NCBI GenBank assembly: GCA_021817145.1
Contig: JAKAVV010000005.1
Location: 32,241-96,240 of the forward strand
DNA from: a bacterium
GTDB lineage: Bacteria > Vulcanimicrobiota > JABDET01
Reading direction: 5' to 3'
Length of the DNA stretch: 64,000 nt
The stretch's first letter is position 1, and every line of letters begins with the position of its first letter. A program made the translations under genes and the position numbers. Positions 19,289 to 28,376 of the stretch are shown here, piece after piece. The notes under the pieces are model-generated. The model made no database searches, was not told where the DNA came from, and saw nothing but the letters and a program-made list of their open reading frames with translations.

Positions 19289-19906
19289 GTGCTGATAAAA
19301 ATCGATCCTGAATCTCCAAATTCAAATCATATTGACCGAGTCGTTGGGTTTTTGAAATCAGAAAAAGTGATTGCTTACCCAACAGATACGGTCTATGGGA
19401 TTGGCTGCGAATTGTCTAACAGAAAAGGGATAGAGCGGATCTATCAAATGAAGCATCTTTCCCGTCATAAACCTTTAAGTTTAATCTGCAAGGACTTAAA
19501 AGAGATCAGCCAATACGCTGTCCTTTCCAATCAAGCGCATAAACTGATGAAAAGGCTGCTCCCTGGCCCTTACACTTTTATTTTAAAAGCGACTCGCGAG
19601 GTTCCAAAATTGGTTCTGACCAATCAAAGAACAGTCGGAATTCGAATTCCCGACAACAAGATCTGCCTCTCTGTCGCGCAAAATTTGGATTACCCTTTAA
19701 TTAATACCAGCGCCCTTACTTCTGACAACGAATTTTTAAGCGACCCTGTTGAAATTGACAAAAAATTTGGATTTTCTTTAGATCTGGTTGTAGATGGCGG
19801 ACTGCTTATCTCTGACCCCTCCACAATTCTGGATTTAACCCAGGACACAGTGCAGGTGGTTCGTGAAGGGAAGGGGTCCCTTGATTTTTTAATGACGAAA
19901 ACGTGA
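19289..19906 (+). CDS. tsaC: L-threonylcarbamoyladenylate synthase
   Basis: YrdC/Sua5-family enzyme making threonylcarbamoyl-AMP for the t6A37 tRNA modification. Visible: IAYPTDTVYGIGCEL near 32, KPLSLICKDL near 63, LPGPYTFIL near 93 and VGIRIPDN near 118, lining the ATP/threonine pocket. At 205 residues it is the short TsaC form without the Sua5 domain. GTG start. With tilS it is one of two tRNA-modification genes in this run. Confidence 0.93.
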   Translation: MLIKIDPESPNSNHIDRVVGFLKSEKVIAYPTDTVYGIGCELSNRKGIERIYQMKHLSRHKPLSLICKDLKEISQYAVLSNQAHKLMKRLLPGPYTFILKATREVPKLVLTNQRTVGIRIPDNKICLSVAQNLDYPLINTSALTSDNEFLSDPVEIDKKFGFSLDLVVDGGLLISDPSTILDLTQDTVQVVREGKGSLDFLMTKT

Positions 19907-19925
19907 AAACGTAAAGAGGTGAAAA

Positions 19926-20747
19926 ATGGAAAAAAATCCGTGGAATGACGTGGCGGCCGGATGGAAAAATTGGTGGCCTGTTATTGACAAAGCGGGAAAA
20001 CCAGTCAGTTTGAAATTAACTGAACTTTCTAGAATCAAGCCAGGAGATCGAGTGCTTGATCTTGCGACAGGTGCTGGAGAACCTGCCCTGACTGCTGCAG
20101 AGGCTGTAGGGGAAATAGGGCAGGTCCTTGGGATTGATGCCTCCCCCCAAATGCTGGCTTTTGCTCAGACCAGAGCCAGAAATCTTGGTTTAAAAAATGT
20201 GGAATTTAGAGAAGGGGACATGCACGTTTTCTCCTGTGAAGAAAATCAGTTTGACGCTGCTCTCTGCAGATGGGGATTGATGTTTGTCCAGGATTTGAAT
20301 CTTTTCCTCGAAAAGATTCGCAAGCTTTTAAAAAGGGGGGGAAGATTTGCTTTTGCGGTTTGGAGCACACCGGATAAAGTTCCTATGATGTCAATTGGGA
20401 TGGAAGAAATTCAAAAACAATACGGCGTCATTGAACGCCCTCCTGGATTTCCGGATCCAAGCAAACTAGCTGACCCAGCTAGTTTAATGAAACAGCTTGA
20501 AAAAGCAGGGTTCAAGGAGATTAAATTTGAAAGGATACAGGTGGAATATGAATGGGAATCTGCTGAGGATTTCACCTTGTATCGCAAGGAAGTTGCCCCT
20601 CCTTTTCGAGCTCTGCTTTCAGGGAAATCAGAGGAAACTCGAAAAGAGATCCTGGATAAACTGACCCACAGTGCTAAAAAGCATATCAACAAAGAGGGAA
20701 AACTTCTGCTTCAAAATGAGAGTTTGTGTTTTTCCGCAGGACATTAG
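19926..20747 (+). CDS. Class I SAM-dependent methyltransferase
   Basis: A 273-residue Rossmann-fold methyltransferase. SAM-binding motif I is VLDLATGAGEPAL (about 40-52), followed by VLGIDASPQML, FREGDMHVF and the motif IV region FDAALCRWGLMF. It resembles UbiE/COQ5-like enzymes in sequence order but its substrate cannot be inferred. An AGAGGTG ribosome site precedes the ATG. About 120 bp separate it from the next gene. Confidence 0.85.
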   Translation: MEKNPWNDVAAGWKNWWPVIDKAGKPVSLKLTELSRIKPGDRVLDLATGAGEPALTAAEAVGEIGQVLGIDASPQMLAFAQTRARNLGLKNVEFREGDMHVFSCEENQFDAALCRWGLMFVQDLNLFLEKIRKLLKRGGRFAFAVWSTPDKVPMMSIGMEEIQKQYGVIERPPGFPDPSKLADPASLMKQLEKAGFKEIKFERIQVEYEWESAEDFTLYRKEVAPPFRALLSGKSEETRKEILDKLTHSAKKHINKEGKLLLQNESLCFSAGH

Positions 20748-20870
20748 TTTGTCAAATTAGAGTTTATCAAGCTAGACAGACTGCTTTTTATAGATAAATG
20801 AAATACCCAAGGATTTAGCGATTCAGCTGCAGAAATACAAGTGAGAAGTTCATTGTTTGGAGGAAGAAAA

Positions 20871-22292
20871 ATGCAAATTGTTTTAACGACTTTTGAACAC
20901 CTGCCTATTCGAGTAGGCGGACTGAGCGAAGCTGCCACATCCATTGGAGAATCTCTTGTGAAATTAGGGCATGAGCCTCTTGTTTTTATGCCTTCTCATG
21001 GCATTCATCTGGATACCAATGAATTGAAACCGGTATTAACAGATGAATTTTCGATTCAGGTTGGTTCGGATTGGTTTCCGACAAAAGTTTATCAAGCTGA
21101 AAGAAAAAAAGTAAAGATGTATCTTTTTTCAAATCCGGTTTTGGATAGAAAAGAGGTTTATGGAGATTTTGGAAACCAATTTGAAAAGATTTTCCATTTT
21201 TCAAAGGCTGTTCCCGCGTTTTTAAATACCCTTATTTCTAGAAACAAGAAAAAGCCTGATGTTTTTCACTGTAATGACTGGCATGGACTTCTGGCAGCCA
21301 CTTATGCCAAAAAGTATTTCAGAACTCCTTTTGTTTATACGATCCATCGTTTGTGCAATCCTCAGATTACGATTCAGCTTTTGCGGGAAAAAGGGTTTTC
21401 TGATATTTTACGATCCGAGTTTATGCAGAATGATCTTTATCAATTAGAACCTCATGGTGGATTTGAGTGTCAGATTCTTAACACAGTGAGCTTAACTTAT
21501 CTGGAAGAAGAATGGGAGCGGTTTTTCAAGCGCTTTGAAGGAAAGGCAACGTATGTCTGGAATGGAATTGACGCTTCATTCTGGGATCCTCAAAAACTTG
21601 AAAACTCAAAACTTTCACGAGTAGAAAGAAGGAAAAACCTCCTTTCCAAAAATGGGTTTAAAGATGGCCCTCTTTTCTTTTATGTTGGAAGGCTGGATCC
21701 CGAACAAAAAGGGGTTGACCATTTTATTCATGCGATTGAGCATGTGATGTCCAATGGGACAGAGAAGAAGGAGAATTTACGGTTCATTATTTTAGGATCA
21801 GGAGAAAAGTATTTAGAAGATCAGATCCATCATCTTGAAGAAAAATACCCTGAAAATGTGAAAGGAATTATCGGATATTTAGGAAGAGAAGTAACAAGAG
21901 AATATTATGCATCCGCCGATTTTTGTGTTATCCCTTCAAATTTTGAGCCATTTGGGCTTGTTCAACTGGAAGCCATGTGTCTTGGGAGCATTCCGATTGG
22001 AACAAAGGTGGGCGGGATCAATGATACAGTCATTGATGTCGAGTTAAATTCTGAAAAAGGAACAGGGAAACTCGTTCCCCCTAAAAATCCTGAGGCTCTG
22101 GCTAAAGCCATTGAAGAAGGAGCCAAATGGGTTTTTGATAAACAAGATTTAGTAAAAAAATGGAGAGAAAATGGGAGAATTCATGCGACAACCGAGTTTA
22201 CATGGGAAAAAGCAGCTGCCCGATATGCGCAGCTGTATCAAGATGCGGTCAGCATGAAAATTTCATTTGTGCAGTACAAAAAACCTTATTAA
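20871..22292 (+). CDS. Glycogen/starch synthase-like glycosyltransferase (GT5/GT4)
   Basis: A GT-B glycosyltransferase of about 473 residues. The N-terminus MQIVLTTFEHLPIRVGGLSEA has the KxGGL-type sugar-nucleotide loop of glycogen synthases; FHCNDWHG (near 140), FYVGRLDPEQKGVDH and FEPFGLVQLEAM (catalytic Glu pair) follow in the C-terminal domain. It likely transfers glucose from a nucleotide sugar to glycogen. ATG at 20871 is chosen because GGAGGAAG lies just upstream; an in-frame ATG at 20841 would run through this site. Paired with galT downstream. Confidence 0.87.
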   Translation: MQIVLTTFEHLPIRVGGLSEAATSIGESLVKLGHEPLVFMPSHGIHLDTNELKPVLTDEFSIQVGSDWFPTKVYQAERKKVKMYLFSNPVLDRKEVYGDFGNQFEKIFHFSKAVPAFLNTLISRNKKKPDVFHCNDWHGLLAATYAKKYFRTPFVYTIHRLCNPQITIQLLREKGFSDILRSEFMQNDLYQLEPHGGFECQILNTVSLTYLEEEWERFFKRFEGKATYVWNGIDASFWDPQKLENSKLSRVERRKNLLSKNGFKDGPLFFYVGRLDPEQKGVDHFIHAIEHVMSNGTEKKENLRFIILGSGEKYLEDQIHHLEEKYPENVKGIIGYLGREVTREYYASADFCVIPSNFEPFGLVQLEAMCLGSIPIGTKVGGINDTVIDVELNSEKGTGKLVPPKNPEALAKAIEEGAKWVFDKQDLVKKWRENGRIHATTEFTWEKAAARYAQLYQDAVSMKISFVQYKKPY

Positions 22293-22301
22293 GGAGAAAA
22301 T

Positions 22302-23336
22302 ATGCCTGAACTACGAAAAAATCCGGTTACGAATCGGTGGGTGATCATTGCCACTGAAAGAGCGAAAAGACCATCTGATTTTCTGCAATCTGATGACAAG
22401 ACAAACAACAATTCCTCAAACTGCCCTTTATGCCCCGGGCATGAAAAAATGACTCCTCCTGAAATCGCCGCTTATCGCGAACCAGGAACTCTTCCTAATG
22501 AACAAGGATGGTGGGTCAGGGTTATTCCTAACAAATTTCCAGCTCTTGAATCCAGCGGGGATCTGCAGAAAGCTGGACTTGGAATTTATGATATGATGAG
22601 TGGAACAGGTTCCCATGAAGTTATTGTGGAAACTCCTGACCATCATGAACCTATTGCTCTTGCCCCTTTAAAACAGGTTGAAGAGGTTTTGTGGGCTTAT
22701 CGAGATCGACTGCTTGCCCTTTCAACCCAATCTCATTTGCGGTATGTTTTGATCTTTAAGAATCATGGTAAAGCAGCAGGAGCTTCTCTTGGACATCCTC
22801 ACGCCCAATTGATTGCTACCCCCATTGTTCCGAAACTGGTCATGGAAGAGGTTGAAGGATCAAGAGTTTATTACAGCTTTAAAGAACGATGCGTTTCATG
22901 CGATGTATTAAAACAGGAACTGGCAATGGGGGATCGGATTATTGAAGAAAACAACACTTTTCTTGCTTATGAACCTTATGCCAGCCGCTTTCCTTTTGAA
23001 ACAATTATTGCCCCTAAAAAACATGATGCTTCTTATGCTTTTATTGACAAAAATCAGATTATGGATCTGGCTAAAATTTTAAAAAATACCCTGTGGAAAA
23101 TGCATCAACTCTTGAATGATCCCCCTTTCAATTATATTTTGCATACAGCTCCATTTGGAGAAAGCGTAAAAAACTTTTTTCACTGGTATCTTGAAATTAT
23201 GCCGAGATTAACTCAGGTGGCGGGATTTGAATGGGGAAGTGGAATGTACATTAATCCAACCCCTCCTGAAGTGGCGGCAAAAGAACTGCGAGCAATAGGA
23301 GTGCCTGATGCCCTCCAAGTCCAGAAAACAAACTAA
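22302..23336 (+). CDS. galT: Galactose-1-phosphate uridylyltransferase family
   Basis: HIT-superfamily nucleotidyltransferase of 344 residues starting LRKNPVTNRWVII, typical of GalT. Zn-binding CPLCPGHE lies near 47, and the catalytic GHPHAQ motif (His-Pro-His nucleophile) near 166, with a second CVSCD near 199. Family members exchange sugar-1-phosphates with UDP- or ADP-sugars; the adjacent glycogen synthase suggests a link to nucleotide-sugar supply for glycogen. AAGGAG ribosome site 5 nt before the ATG. Confidence 0.92.
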   Translation: MPELRKNPVTNRWVIIATERAKRPSDFLQSDDKTNNNSSNCPLCPGHEKMTPPEIAAYREPGTLPNEQGWWVRVIPNKFPALESSGDLQKAGLGIYDMMSGTGSHEVIVETPDHHEPIALAPLKQVEEVLWAYRDRLLALSTQSHLRYVLIFKNHGKAAGASLGHPHAQLIATPIVPKLVMEEVEGSRVYYSFKERCVSCDVLKQELAMGDRIIEENNTFLAYEPYASRFPFETIIAPKKHDASYAFIDKNQIMDLAKILKNTLWKMHQLLNDPPFNYILHTAPFGESVKNFFHWYLEIMPRLTQVAGFEWGSGMYINPTPPEVAAKELRAIGVPDALQVQKTN

Positions 23337-24036
23337 TTCAGAGTTTAACTGGTGGATCGCCTTTTTCCTAGGGCTCATTGTGTTTATGATCTCTATTTTT
23401 TTGGGGAAGTGGATTGGGATAAAAGTGATGAACTCCCCTCCTTTTATTTCTCATACTCCTAAAGCAATGGTTCATATTCCCCACATCCATGTTCAGCCGA
23501 TACAGCCGGTTGTTCCAAGCCCATCCTTACAGGGGAAGGAAACGATTTCTTCCCCCCCTCTTGTTGTGCCTCCTCCTGCTCCAAATAACACTTCTGGCGC
23601 GCCAGTTGTGTCCTCCAATCCTCAGCAGACGGCTGTTGGGACTCAGGCTGCTGGAACTCAAGCTGCTGGGACACAGGCTGCTGGAACTCAGCCTACGGGA
23701 ACTCAAGCTGCTGGGACACAAGCTGCTTTACCTGTGTCTGCAGCCGCAGCCCCTGCCCCAAAATCTGCACAGACCTCTTCAAAACCGAATGTGCCCCAAG
23801 GTGCATTTTACAAGATTCAAATCGGTCTGTTTTTAGCAAAAGGGGATGCCCAGGCTTTTGAGCAGAAACTGCAGAAGCAGGGTTATAATGCTTTAATCAC
23901 TCCTCTGTCTCAGAAAGGGGATCGGTTTTATCAAGTATGGATTGGACCTTTTCCAACCAGATCAATGGCTGAAATCATGACCAAACAATTAATTGGTTCG
24001 GGTTATAGAGCCTTTGTCATAAAAAATGTGCAGTAA
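23308..24036 (+). CDS. SPOR-domain membrane protein with GTQAA repeats
   Basis: A 242-residue bitopic membrane protein: a single TM helix (about 15-36), a long Pro/Ala/Thr-rich linker, and a C-terminal SPOR domain (about 165-242; FYKIQIGLF, VWIGPFPTRSMAE) that would bind denuded septal peptidoglycan in the periplasm. The linker contains six tandem pentapeptides of GTQAA type. This layout suits a cell-division or cell-wall protein. It overlaps the end of galT by 29 nt. Confidence 0.85.
   Translation: MPSKSRKQTNSEFNWWIAFFLGLIVFMISIFLGKWIGIKVMNSPPFISHTPKAMVHIPHIHVQPIQPVVPSPSLQGKETISSPPLVVPPPAPNNTSGAPVVSSNPQQTAVGTQAAGTQAAGTQAAGTQPTGTQAAGTQAALPVSAAAAPAPKSAQTSSKPNVPQGAFYKIQIGLFLAKGDAQAFEQKLQKQGYNALITPLSQKGDRFYQVWIGPFPTRSMAEIMTKQLIGSGYRAFVIKNVQ
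23638..23727 (+). repeat. In-frame 15-bp minisatellite
   Basis: Six tandem 15-bp units (consensus GGRACWCARGCTGCT) encoding Gly-Thr-Gln-Ala-Ala inside the SPOR protein linker; the fourth unit is diverged to Gly-Thr-Gln-Pro-Thr. Units alternate between GGGAC and GGAAC forms, suggesting duplication of a two-unit block. Copy number may vary between strains. Confidence 0.9.
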
Positions 24037-24110
24037 ATGCTGATGCGCAGTAATACATCGGATTGATTGTTTGTTTAATTGATCTCTGAATACGATGAGA
24101 TTTACAACGG

Positions 24111-27100
24111 ATGGCTGAATTAGAAGATCTTGAAAGGGGAGCAGCGGTAAAAGGGGTTATTCCTGACAGCCTTGTTACGATTGTGGATCTCAAATGGCAT
24201 GGAGGAGCTGCTGTTGAATTAACGTATAAAGATCAGAATGGGAAATTGGGAAGCCAGCTTCTTTACAGAGACAATGAACCTGATCTGCAAATTGTTTCCA
24301 AAGGAAAACCATGGAGTTTTGATGCTGATGGGTATCTCTTCCGCCTGGTTTTAGAAGCTTATCGAATCCGCCTTGCTTATCTTTTCGATCCAGTCCTTGC
24401 GGTTCACACATCCCTGGTTGCCCCTCTTCCCCATCAGATAACTGCTGTGTATGGCCAAATGCTCCACCGTCAGCCTCTGCGATATCTGCTGGCAGATGAT
24501 CCAGGGGCAGGGAAAACGATTATGGCAGGGCTTCTGATTAAAGAACTTTTGATCCGAGGGGATCTCCGAAATTGTCTGGTGGTCTGCCCTGGAAATTTAG
24601 TGGAGCAGTGGCAGGATGAATTGTACAGTAAATTTCATCTACCTTTCGAAATTTTGACCAATGACAAACTGGAATCAGCCCGAACTGGAAACTGGTTTTA
24701 TGAGAATCCTCTTGCTGTATGCCGTCTGGATAAATTAAGTCGAAATGAAGATGTTCAGATAAAATTGGATCAAGTGGATTGGGATCTGGTGGTTGTGGAT
24801 GAAGCCCACAAAATGTCAGCCTCTTTTTATGGAGGAGAAATTAAAGAAACAAAACGATACAAACTGGGAAAGCTCCTTTCTCGAAATGCTCGCCACTTTC
24901 TGCTTTTAACAGCCACTCCACACAATGGGAAAGAAGAAGATTTTCAGCTTTTTCTCGCCCTTCTGGATGGGGACCGATTTGAAGGGAAATTCAGAGATGG
25001 AGTTCATGCAAGCGATGTTTCTGATTTAATGCGGAGATTGGTAAAAGAGCGCCTCTTAAAATTTGATGGGAGACCTCTTTTCCCTGAACGGATTGCTTAT
25101 ACGGTTGATTACAAACTTTCGGATCTGGAAGCAGTTCTCTACAAAGAGGTTACAGAGTATGTGAAAGAAGAGTTTAACAGAGCCGATTCCCTTGAAAACG
25201 ATGGAAGAAAAGGAACCGTTGGTTTTGCCCTTACCATTCTTCAGCGCAGGCTGGCTTCTTCCCCTGAAGCGATTTACCGCTCTCTTGTGAGAAGGAGAGA
25301 ACGTTTAGAAAAAAGAGTTCGAGAAGAAGAACTGTTGAGAAGAGGAGCAAAAGCGGAATTTGATCTCATGGAAGATCTCCCTTCTTTAACAGAAGAGGAA
25401 GTGGAGGAATTTGAAGATGAATCTCCTGAAGCAGAACTTGCCGATGCTGAAGAGAAGATCGTGGATCAGGCAACAGCGGCACACACCATTGCTGAACTGA
25501 AAACTGAAATCGAGATCTTGAAAAATTTGGAAAATCTAGCATTAAAAGTTCGAAACAGCAGAACCGATCGAAAATGGGAAGAGCTGTCCAAACTTCTGCA
25601 AAATAATCCTGAGATGTATGATGCCCAGGGTCATCGAAGAAAACTGGTCATTTTTACGGAACATCGGGATACCCTCTATTATCTTGCAGACCGAATTCGC
25701 GGGCTTTTAGGAAGACAAGAAGCCGTTGTTACCATTCACGGCGGAATGGGACGAGAAGAGAGAAGTAAAGCAAAAGAGCTGTTCCTTCAAGATAAAGATG
25801 TGGAAATTCTTGTCGCCACAGATGCTGCTGGGGAAGGGATCAATCTCCAGAGAGCCCATCTGATGGTCAATTATGATCTTCCCTGGAATCCGAACCGTCT
25901 GGAACAGCGGTTTGGTCGGATTCACCGGATTGGACAAACAGAGGTCTGTCACCTCTGGAATCTGACAGCCTCAGAAACACGCGAAGGGGAAGTGTATCAT
26001 CAGCTTTTAAGAAAGTTAGAAGAACAGAAAACTGTTTTTGGAGGGCAGGTTTTTGATATTCTTGGAAAAATTCGATTTGATAATAAAAGCCTTCGGGATC
26101 TTCTGATTGAAGCGGTTCGGTATGGAGAGATGCCTGAAGTAAAAGAGAGATTGAACAAAATTGTGAATCAGACGATGGACCGCCAGCATCTTCAAGATCT
26201 CATTGAAGAACACGCCCTTACACATGATTCTATGGATGTGTCAGAAGTGAGAAAAATACGGGAAGAAATGGAAAGAGCTGAAGCCCGCCGCTTACAGCCG
26301 CATTTTATCGGATCTTTTTTTATTGAAGCATTCAAACATTTAGGAGGAACGATTCGGGAAAGGGAAAGCAGCCGTTTCGAAATCACCCATACACCAGGAT
26401 CCATTCGAAATCGAGACCGAATGATCGGGAACCGTGAACCAATCCTTTCAAAATACGAAAGGATTACTTTCGAGAAAAATCTTATCTCTGTCTCAGGAAA
26501 ATCAATCGCAGAATTTATATGTCCAGGTCATCCCCTTCTGGATGCGGCGCTGGATTTAATTCTGGAACAGCACAGAAAACTCTTGAAACAGGGGGCTGTT
26601 CTTGTGGATCCAGAGGAAGAAACCAAGGAAGTTCGTATGCTGTTCTGTCTGGAACATGGGATTCAAGATGCCCGCGCCGATACTCATGGGAACCGCCGCC
26701 TGGTTTCTCGCCGCCTCCAATTTGTCGAAATTACGAAAGGGGGAGAAGTTCGAATGGCGGGATATGCCCCTCATCTGGATTACAGACCCTTACTACAGGA
26801 AGAGAAACCTTTGGCAGAACCCCTTCTGGAAGAGGAGTGGATCCAGAAGGAGTTGGAGGAAAGGGCTTTGTCTTATGCGATTTCAAACCTTGTTCCTGAA
26901 CATTATCAAGAAGTCAGCAAATGGAAAGAAGCTCTTTTGGTGAAAACCATGCAAGCAGTAAAAGAAAGACTCACAAAAGAGATTAACTATTGGGATCACC
27001 GATCTCAAGAATTAAAACTTCAGGAGCAGGCGGGCAAAATAAATGCTAGACTCAACTCTGAAAACGCCCAGAGGAGAGCAGATGAGCTGGCTGCCCGACT

Positions 27101-27638
27101 CCAGAAACGAATGGCAGAACTGGAACAAGAACGCAAACTCTCCCCTCTCCCTCCCCTGGTTGTTGGAGGAGCCCTTGTAGTAACAGAAGGGATGCTGAAA
27201 CAGCTTCGCGTTTCTGGTCAATCTGGGGAGTTTCCCACTCTTTTCGCCAGGGAGAAAAAACAGATTGAAAGGGCTGCAGTAGAGGCTGTGATAGAGAGAG
27301 AGCGGTCTCTTGGGTTTGAGCCCCTAGACGTCAGCAGAGAAAAACGGGGTTATGATATCGAATCACGGATTCCAGGAACAGGCAAACTTCGCTTTATTGA
27401 AGTAAAAGGTCGGATTTCTGGAGCAGAAACAGTAACGGTTTCTAAAAATGAGATTTTGACCTGCCTGAATAAACCGGATGAATTTATTCTTGCTGTTGTG
27501 GAAGTGGAAGGGGAAAATCGGCAGGTTCACTACCTGGAACATCCGTTCCACAAGGAGCTGGATTTTGCTGTTACCAGCGTGAATTATAATATTGAGAAAC
27601 TTCTGGATTATGCCGAAAGAGTAGAGGACGGAAATTGA
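24111..27638 (+). CDS. SNF2-type helicase with C-terminal DUF3883, defence island
   Basis: A 1175-residue SF2/SNF2-like ATPase. The N-terminal helicase lobe has Walker A DPGAGKTIMAG near 137, Walker B VVDEAHKM near 234 and LTATPHNG near 268. A charged coiled-coil insertion (about 390-470) separates it from the second lobe with IFTEHRDT, HGGMGREER, DAAGEGINLQ and RFGRIHRIGQ (motif VI near 610). A long middle region follows, then DUF3883 near 1080-1160 (RGYDIESR, FIEVKGR). DNA translocase or remodeller, first gene of the island. The same domain set occurs with DUF1156 methylases and DUF499 ATPases in predicted phage-defence loci. Confidence 0.88.
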   Translation: MAELEDLERGAAVKGVIPDSLVTIVDLKWHGGAAVELTYKDQNGKLGSQLLYRDNEPDLQIVSKGKPWSFDADGYLFRLVLEAYRIRLAYLFDPVLAVHTSLVAPLPHQITAVYGQMLHRQPLRYLLADDPGAGKTIMAGLLIKELLIRGDLRNCLVVCPGNLVEQWQDELYSKFHLPFEILTNDKLESARTGNWFYENPLAVCRLDKLSRNEDVQIKLDQVDWDLVVVDEAHKMSASFYGGEIKETKRYKLGKLLSRNARHFLLLTATPHNGKEEDFQLFLALLDGDRFEGKFRDGVHASDVSDLMRRLVKERLLKFDGRPLFPERIAYTVDYKLSDLEAVLYKEVTEYVKEEFNRADSLENDGRKGTVGFALTILQRRLASSPEAIYRSLVRRRERLEKRVREEELLRRGAKAEFDLMEDLPSLTEEEVEEFEDESPEAELADAEEKIVDQATAAHTIAELKTEIEILKNLENLALKVRNSRTDRKWEELSKLLQNNPEMYDAQGHRRKLVIFTEHRDTLYYLADRIRGLLGRQEAVVTIHGGMGREERSKAKELFLQDKDVEILVATDAAGEGINLQRAHLMVNYDLPWNPNRLEQRFGRIHRIGQTEVCHLWNLTASETREGEVYHQLLRKLEEQKTVFGGQVFDILGKIRFDNKSLRDLLIEAVRYGEMPEVKERLNKIVNQTMDRQHLQDLIEEHALTHDSMDVSEVRKIREEMERAEARRLQPHFIGSFFIEAFKHLGGTIRERESSRFEITHTPGSIRNRDRMIGNREPILSKYERITFEKNLISVSGKSIAEFICPGHPLLDAALDLILEQHRKLLKQGAVLVDPEEETKEVRMLFCLEHGIQDARADTHGNRRLVSRRLQFVEITKGGEVRMAGYAPHLDYRPLLQEEKPLAEPLLEEEWIQKELEERALSYAISNLVPEHYQEVSKWKEALLVKTMQAVKERLTKEINYWDHRSQELKLQEQAGKINARLNSENAQRRADELAARLQKRMAELEQERKLSPLPPLVVGGALVVTEGMLKQLRVSGQSGEFPTLFAREKKQIERAAVEAVIERERSLGFEPLDVSREKRGYDIESRIPGTGKLRFIEVKGRISGAETVTVSKNEILTCLNKPDEFILAVVEVEGENRQVHYLEHPFHKELDFAVTSVNYNIEKLLDYAERVEDGN

Positions 27639-27942
27639 CTTTGTCCTGCGATTCTCGCAAACAGATGATACGTTATCTGGATGGATATTCCGCCGAACGT
27701 ATGGAAGAAATTGATGCAAGAAAAACTAAACGCCCTCTTGTGAAAAGTTATATGCTTGAGAGAGTCGGCTCTCAAAACGGAAAGGGGATAACCTCTGTTT
27801 TGGGAAGCCTGAATATACATATGCCTTCCCCTCTTTATGCGATAAGCCAGCTTCGATTTCCTTCTCCTGTTGGACGGGGAGGTCACGATTTTTATTGCCC
27901 TGCTTCACAGTGAAGGGGAAAAATCATTGAGTGTAGAAAAAA
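27639..27942 (+). other. 304-bp gap with no convincing gene
   Basis: Between the helicase and the 141-residue gene there are only weak reading frames on both strands. One plus-strand frame (27635-27913, TTG start overlapping the helicase stop) ends in a low-complexity FPSPVGRG stretch and has no ribosome site; I do not support it. It may be the remnant of a lost gene or a regulatory spacer. Confidence 0.5.
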
Positions 27943-28368
27943 ATGGACTGTATGGGAAATGAGATAACTGCGGGGGAGTTTATCAAAATGCTTGTTACTC
28001 AAATGTCCAGGGCCAAAATCCAAATGCCATTTCATGAAGAAGAGAAATGGCACCTTTTATTTTATAAACTCAAATTGACAGATTCCCCGAATAAACCGCA
28101 TTTCCTTGGAAAAATTAAATTCGATTGGGATGGCGCTTATCCAAAATCGCGGCAAATCTCAGAGTTTCTTCAAGCCCTTCACTGGAATGCAAGCCTATCT
28201 GCCAGCAACCCCTATTACGAAAAAATTTCCCTGCCGGAAGGCGTGGAAAAACTATGGATAGAGCATGGTGAAAAGCTAGACCTGCCAACCAAGAAATTCC
28301 TAGAAGAGGCGGTGTCCCTTGCAAAAGAGGAGTTCTCACCCGCCGCTCGGAGAGAACGTCCTGAGTAG
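27943..28368 (+). CDS. Small protein of unknown function in defence island
   Basis: A 141-residue soluble protein with no domain I recognise. It is predicted mixed alpha/beta, with an aromatic, basic central segment (EEKWHLLFYKLKL) and a central acidic/aromatic stretch KFDWDGAYPK. The start could be 27943 or the ATG at 27952. It ends 8 bp before the HD-domain gene and has similar base use, richer in GC than the flanking helicase, so the two probably arrived and act together. Confidence 0.6.
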   Translation: MDCMGNEITAGEFIKMLVTQMSRAKIQMPFHEEEKWHLLFYKLKLTDSPNKPHFLGKIKFDWDGAYPKSRQISEFLQALHWNASLSASNPYYEKISLPEGVEKLWIEHGEKLDLPTKKFLEEAVSLAKEEFSPAARRERPE

Positions 28369-28376
28369 AATCGGGA

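Noticed and set aside
23638..23727. Tandem repeat as possible CRISPR or non-coding satellite
   Set aside because: Units are 15 bp, contiguous and in frame with the SPOR protein; there are no spacers.
26519..26899. 126-residue plus-strand frame within the helicase, and similar long frames at 13585-13953 and 33127-33522
   Set aside because: They lie fully inside strongly supported genes and have no domain, ribosome site or conserved look.
27635..27913. 92-residue frame after the helicase
   Set aside because: TTG start without ribosome site, low-complexity end and competing frames on the other strand.
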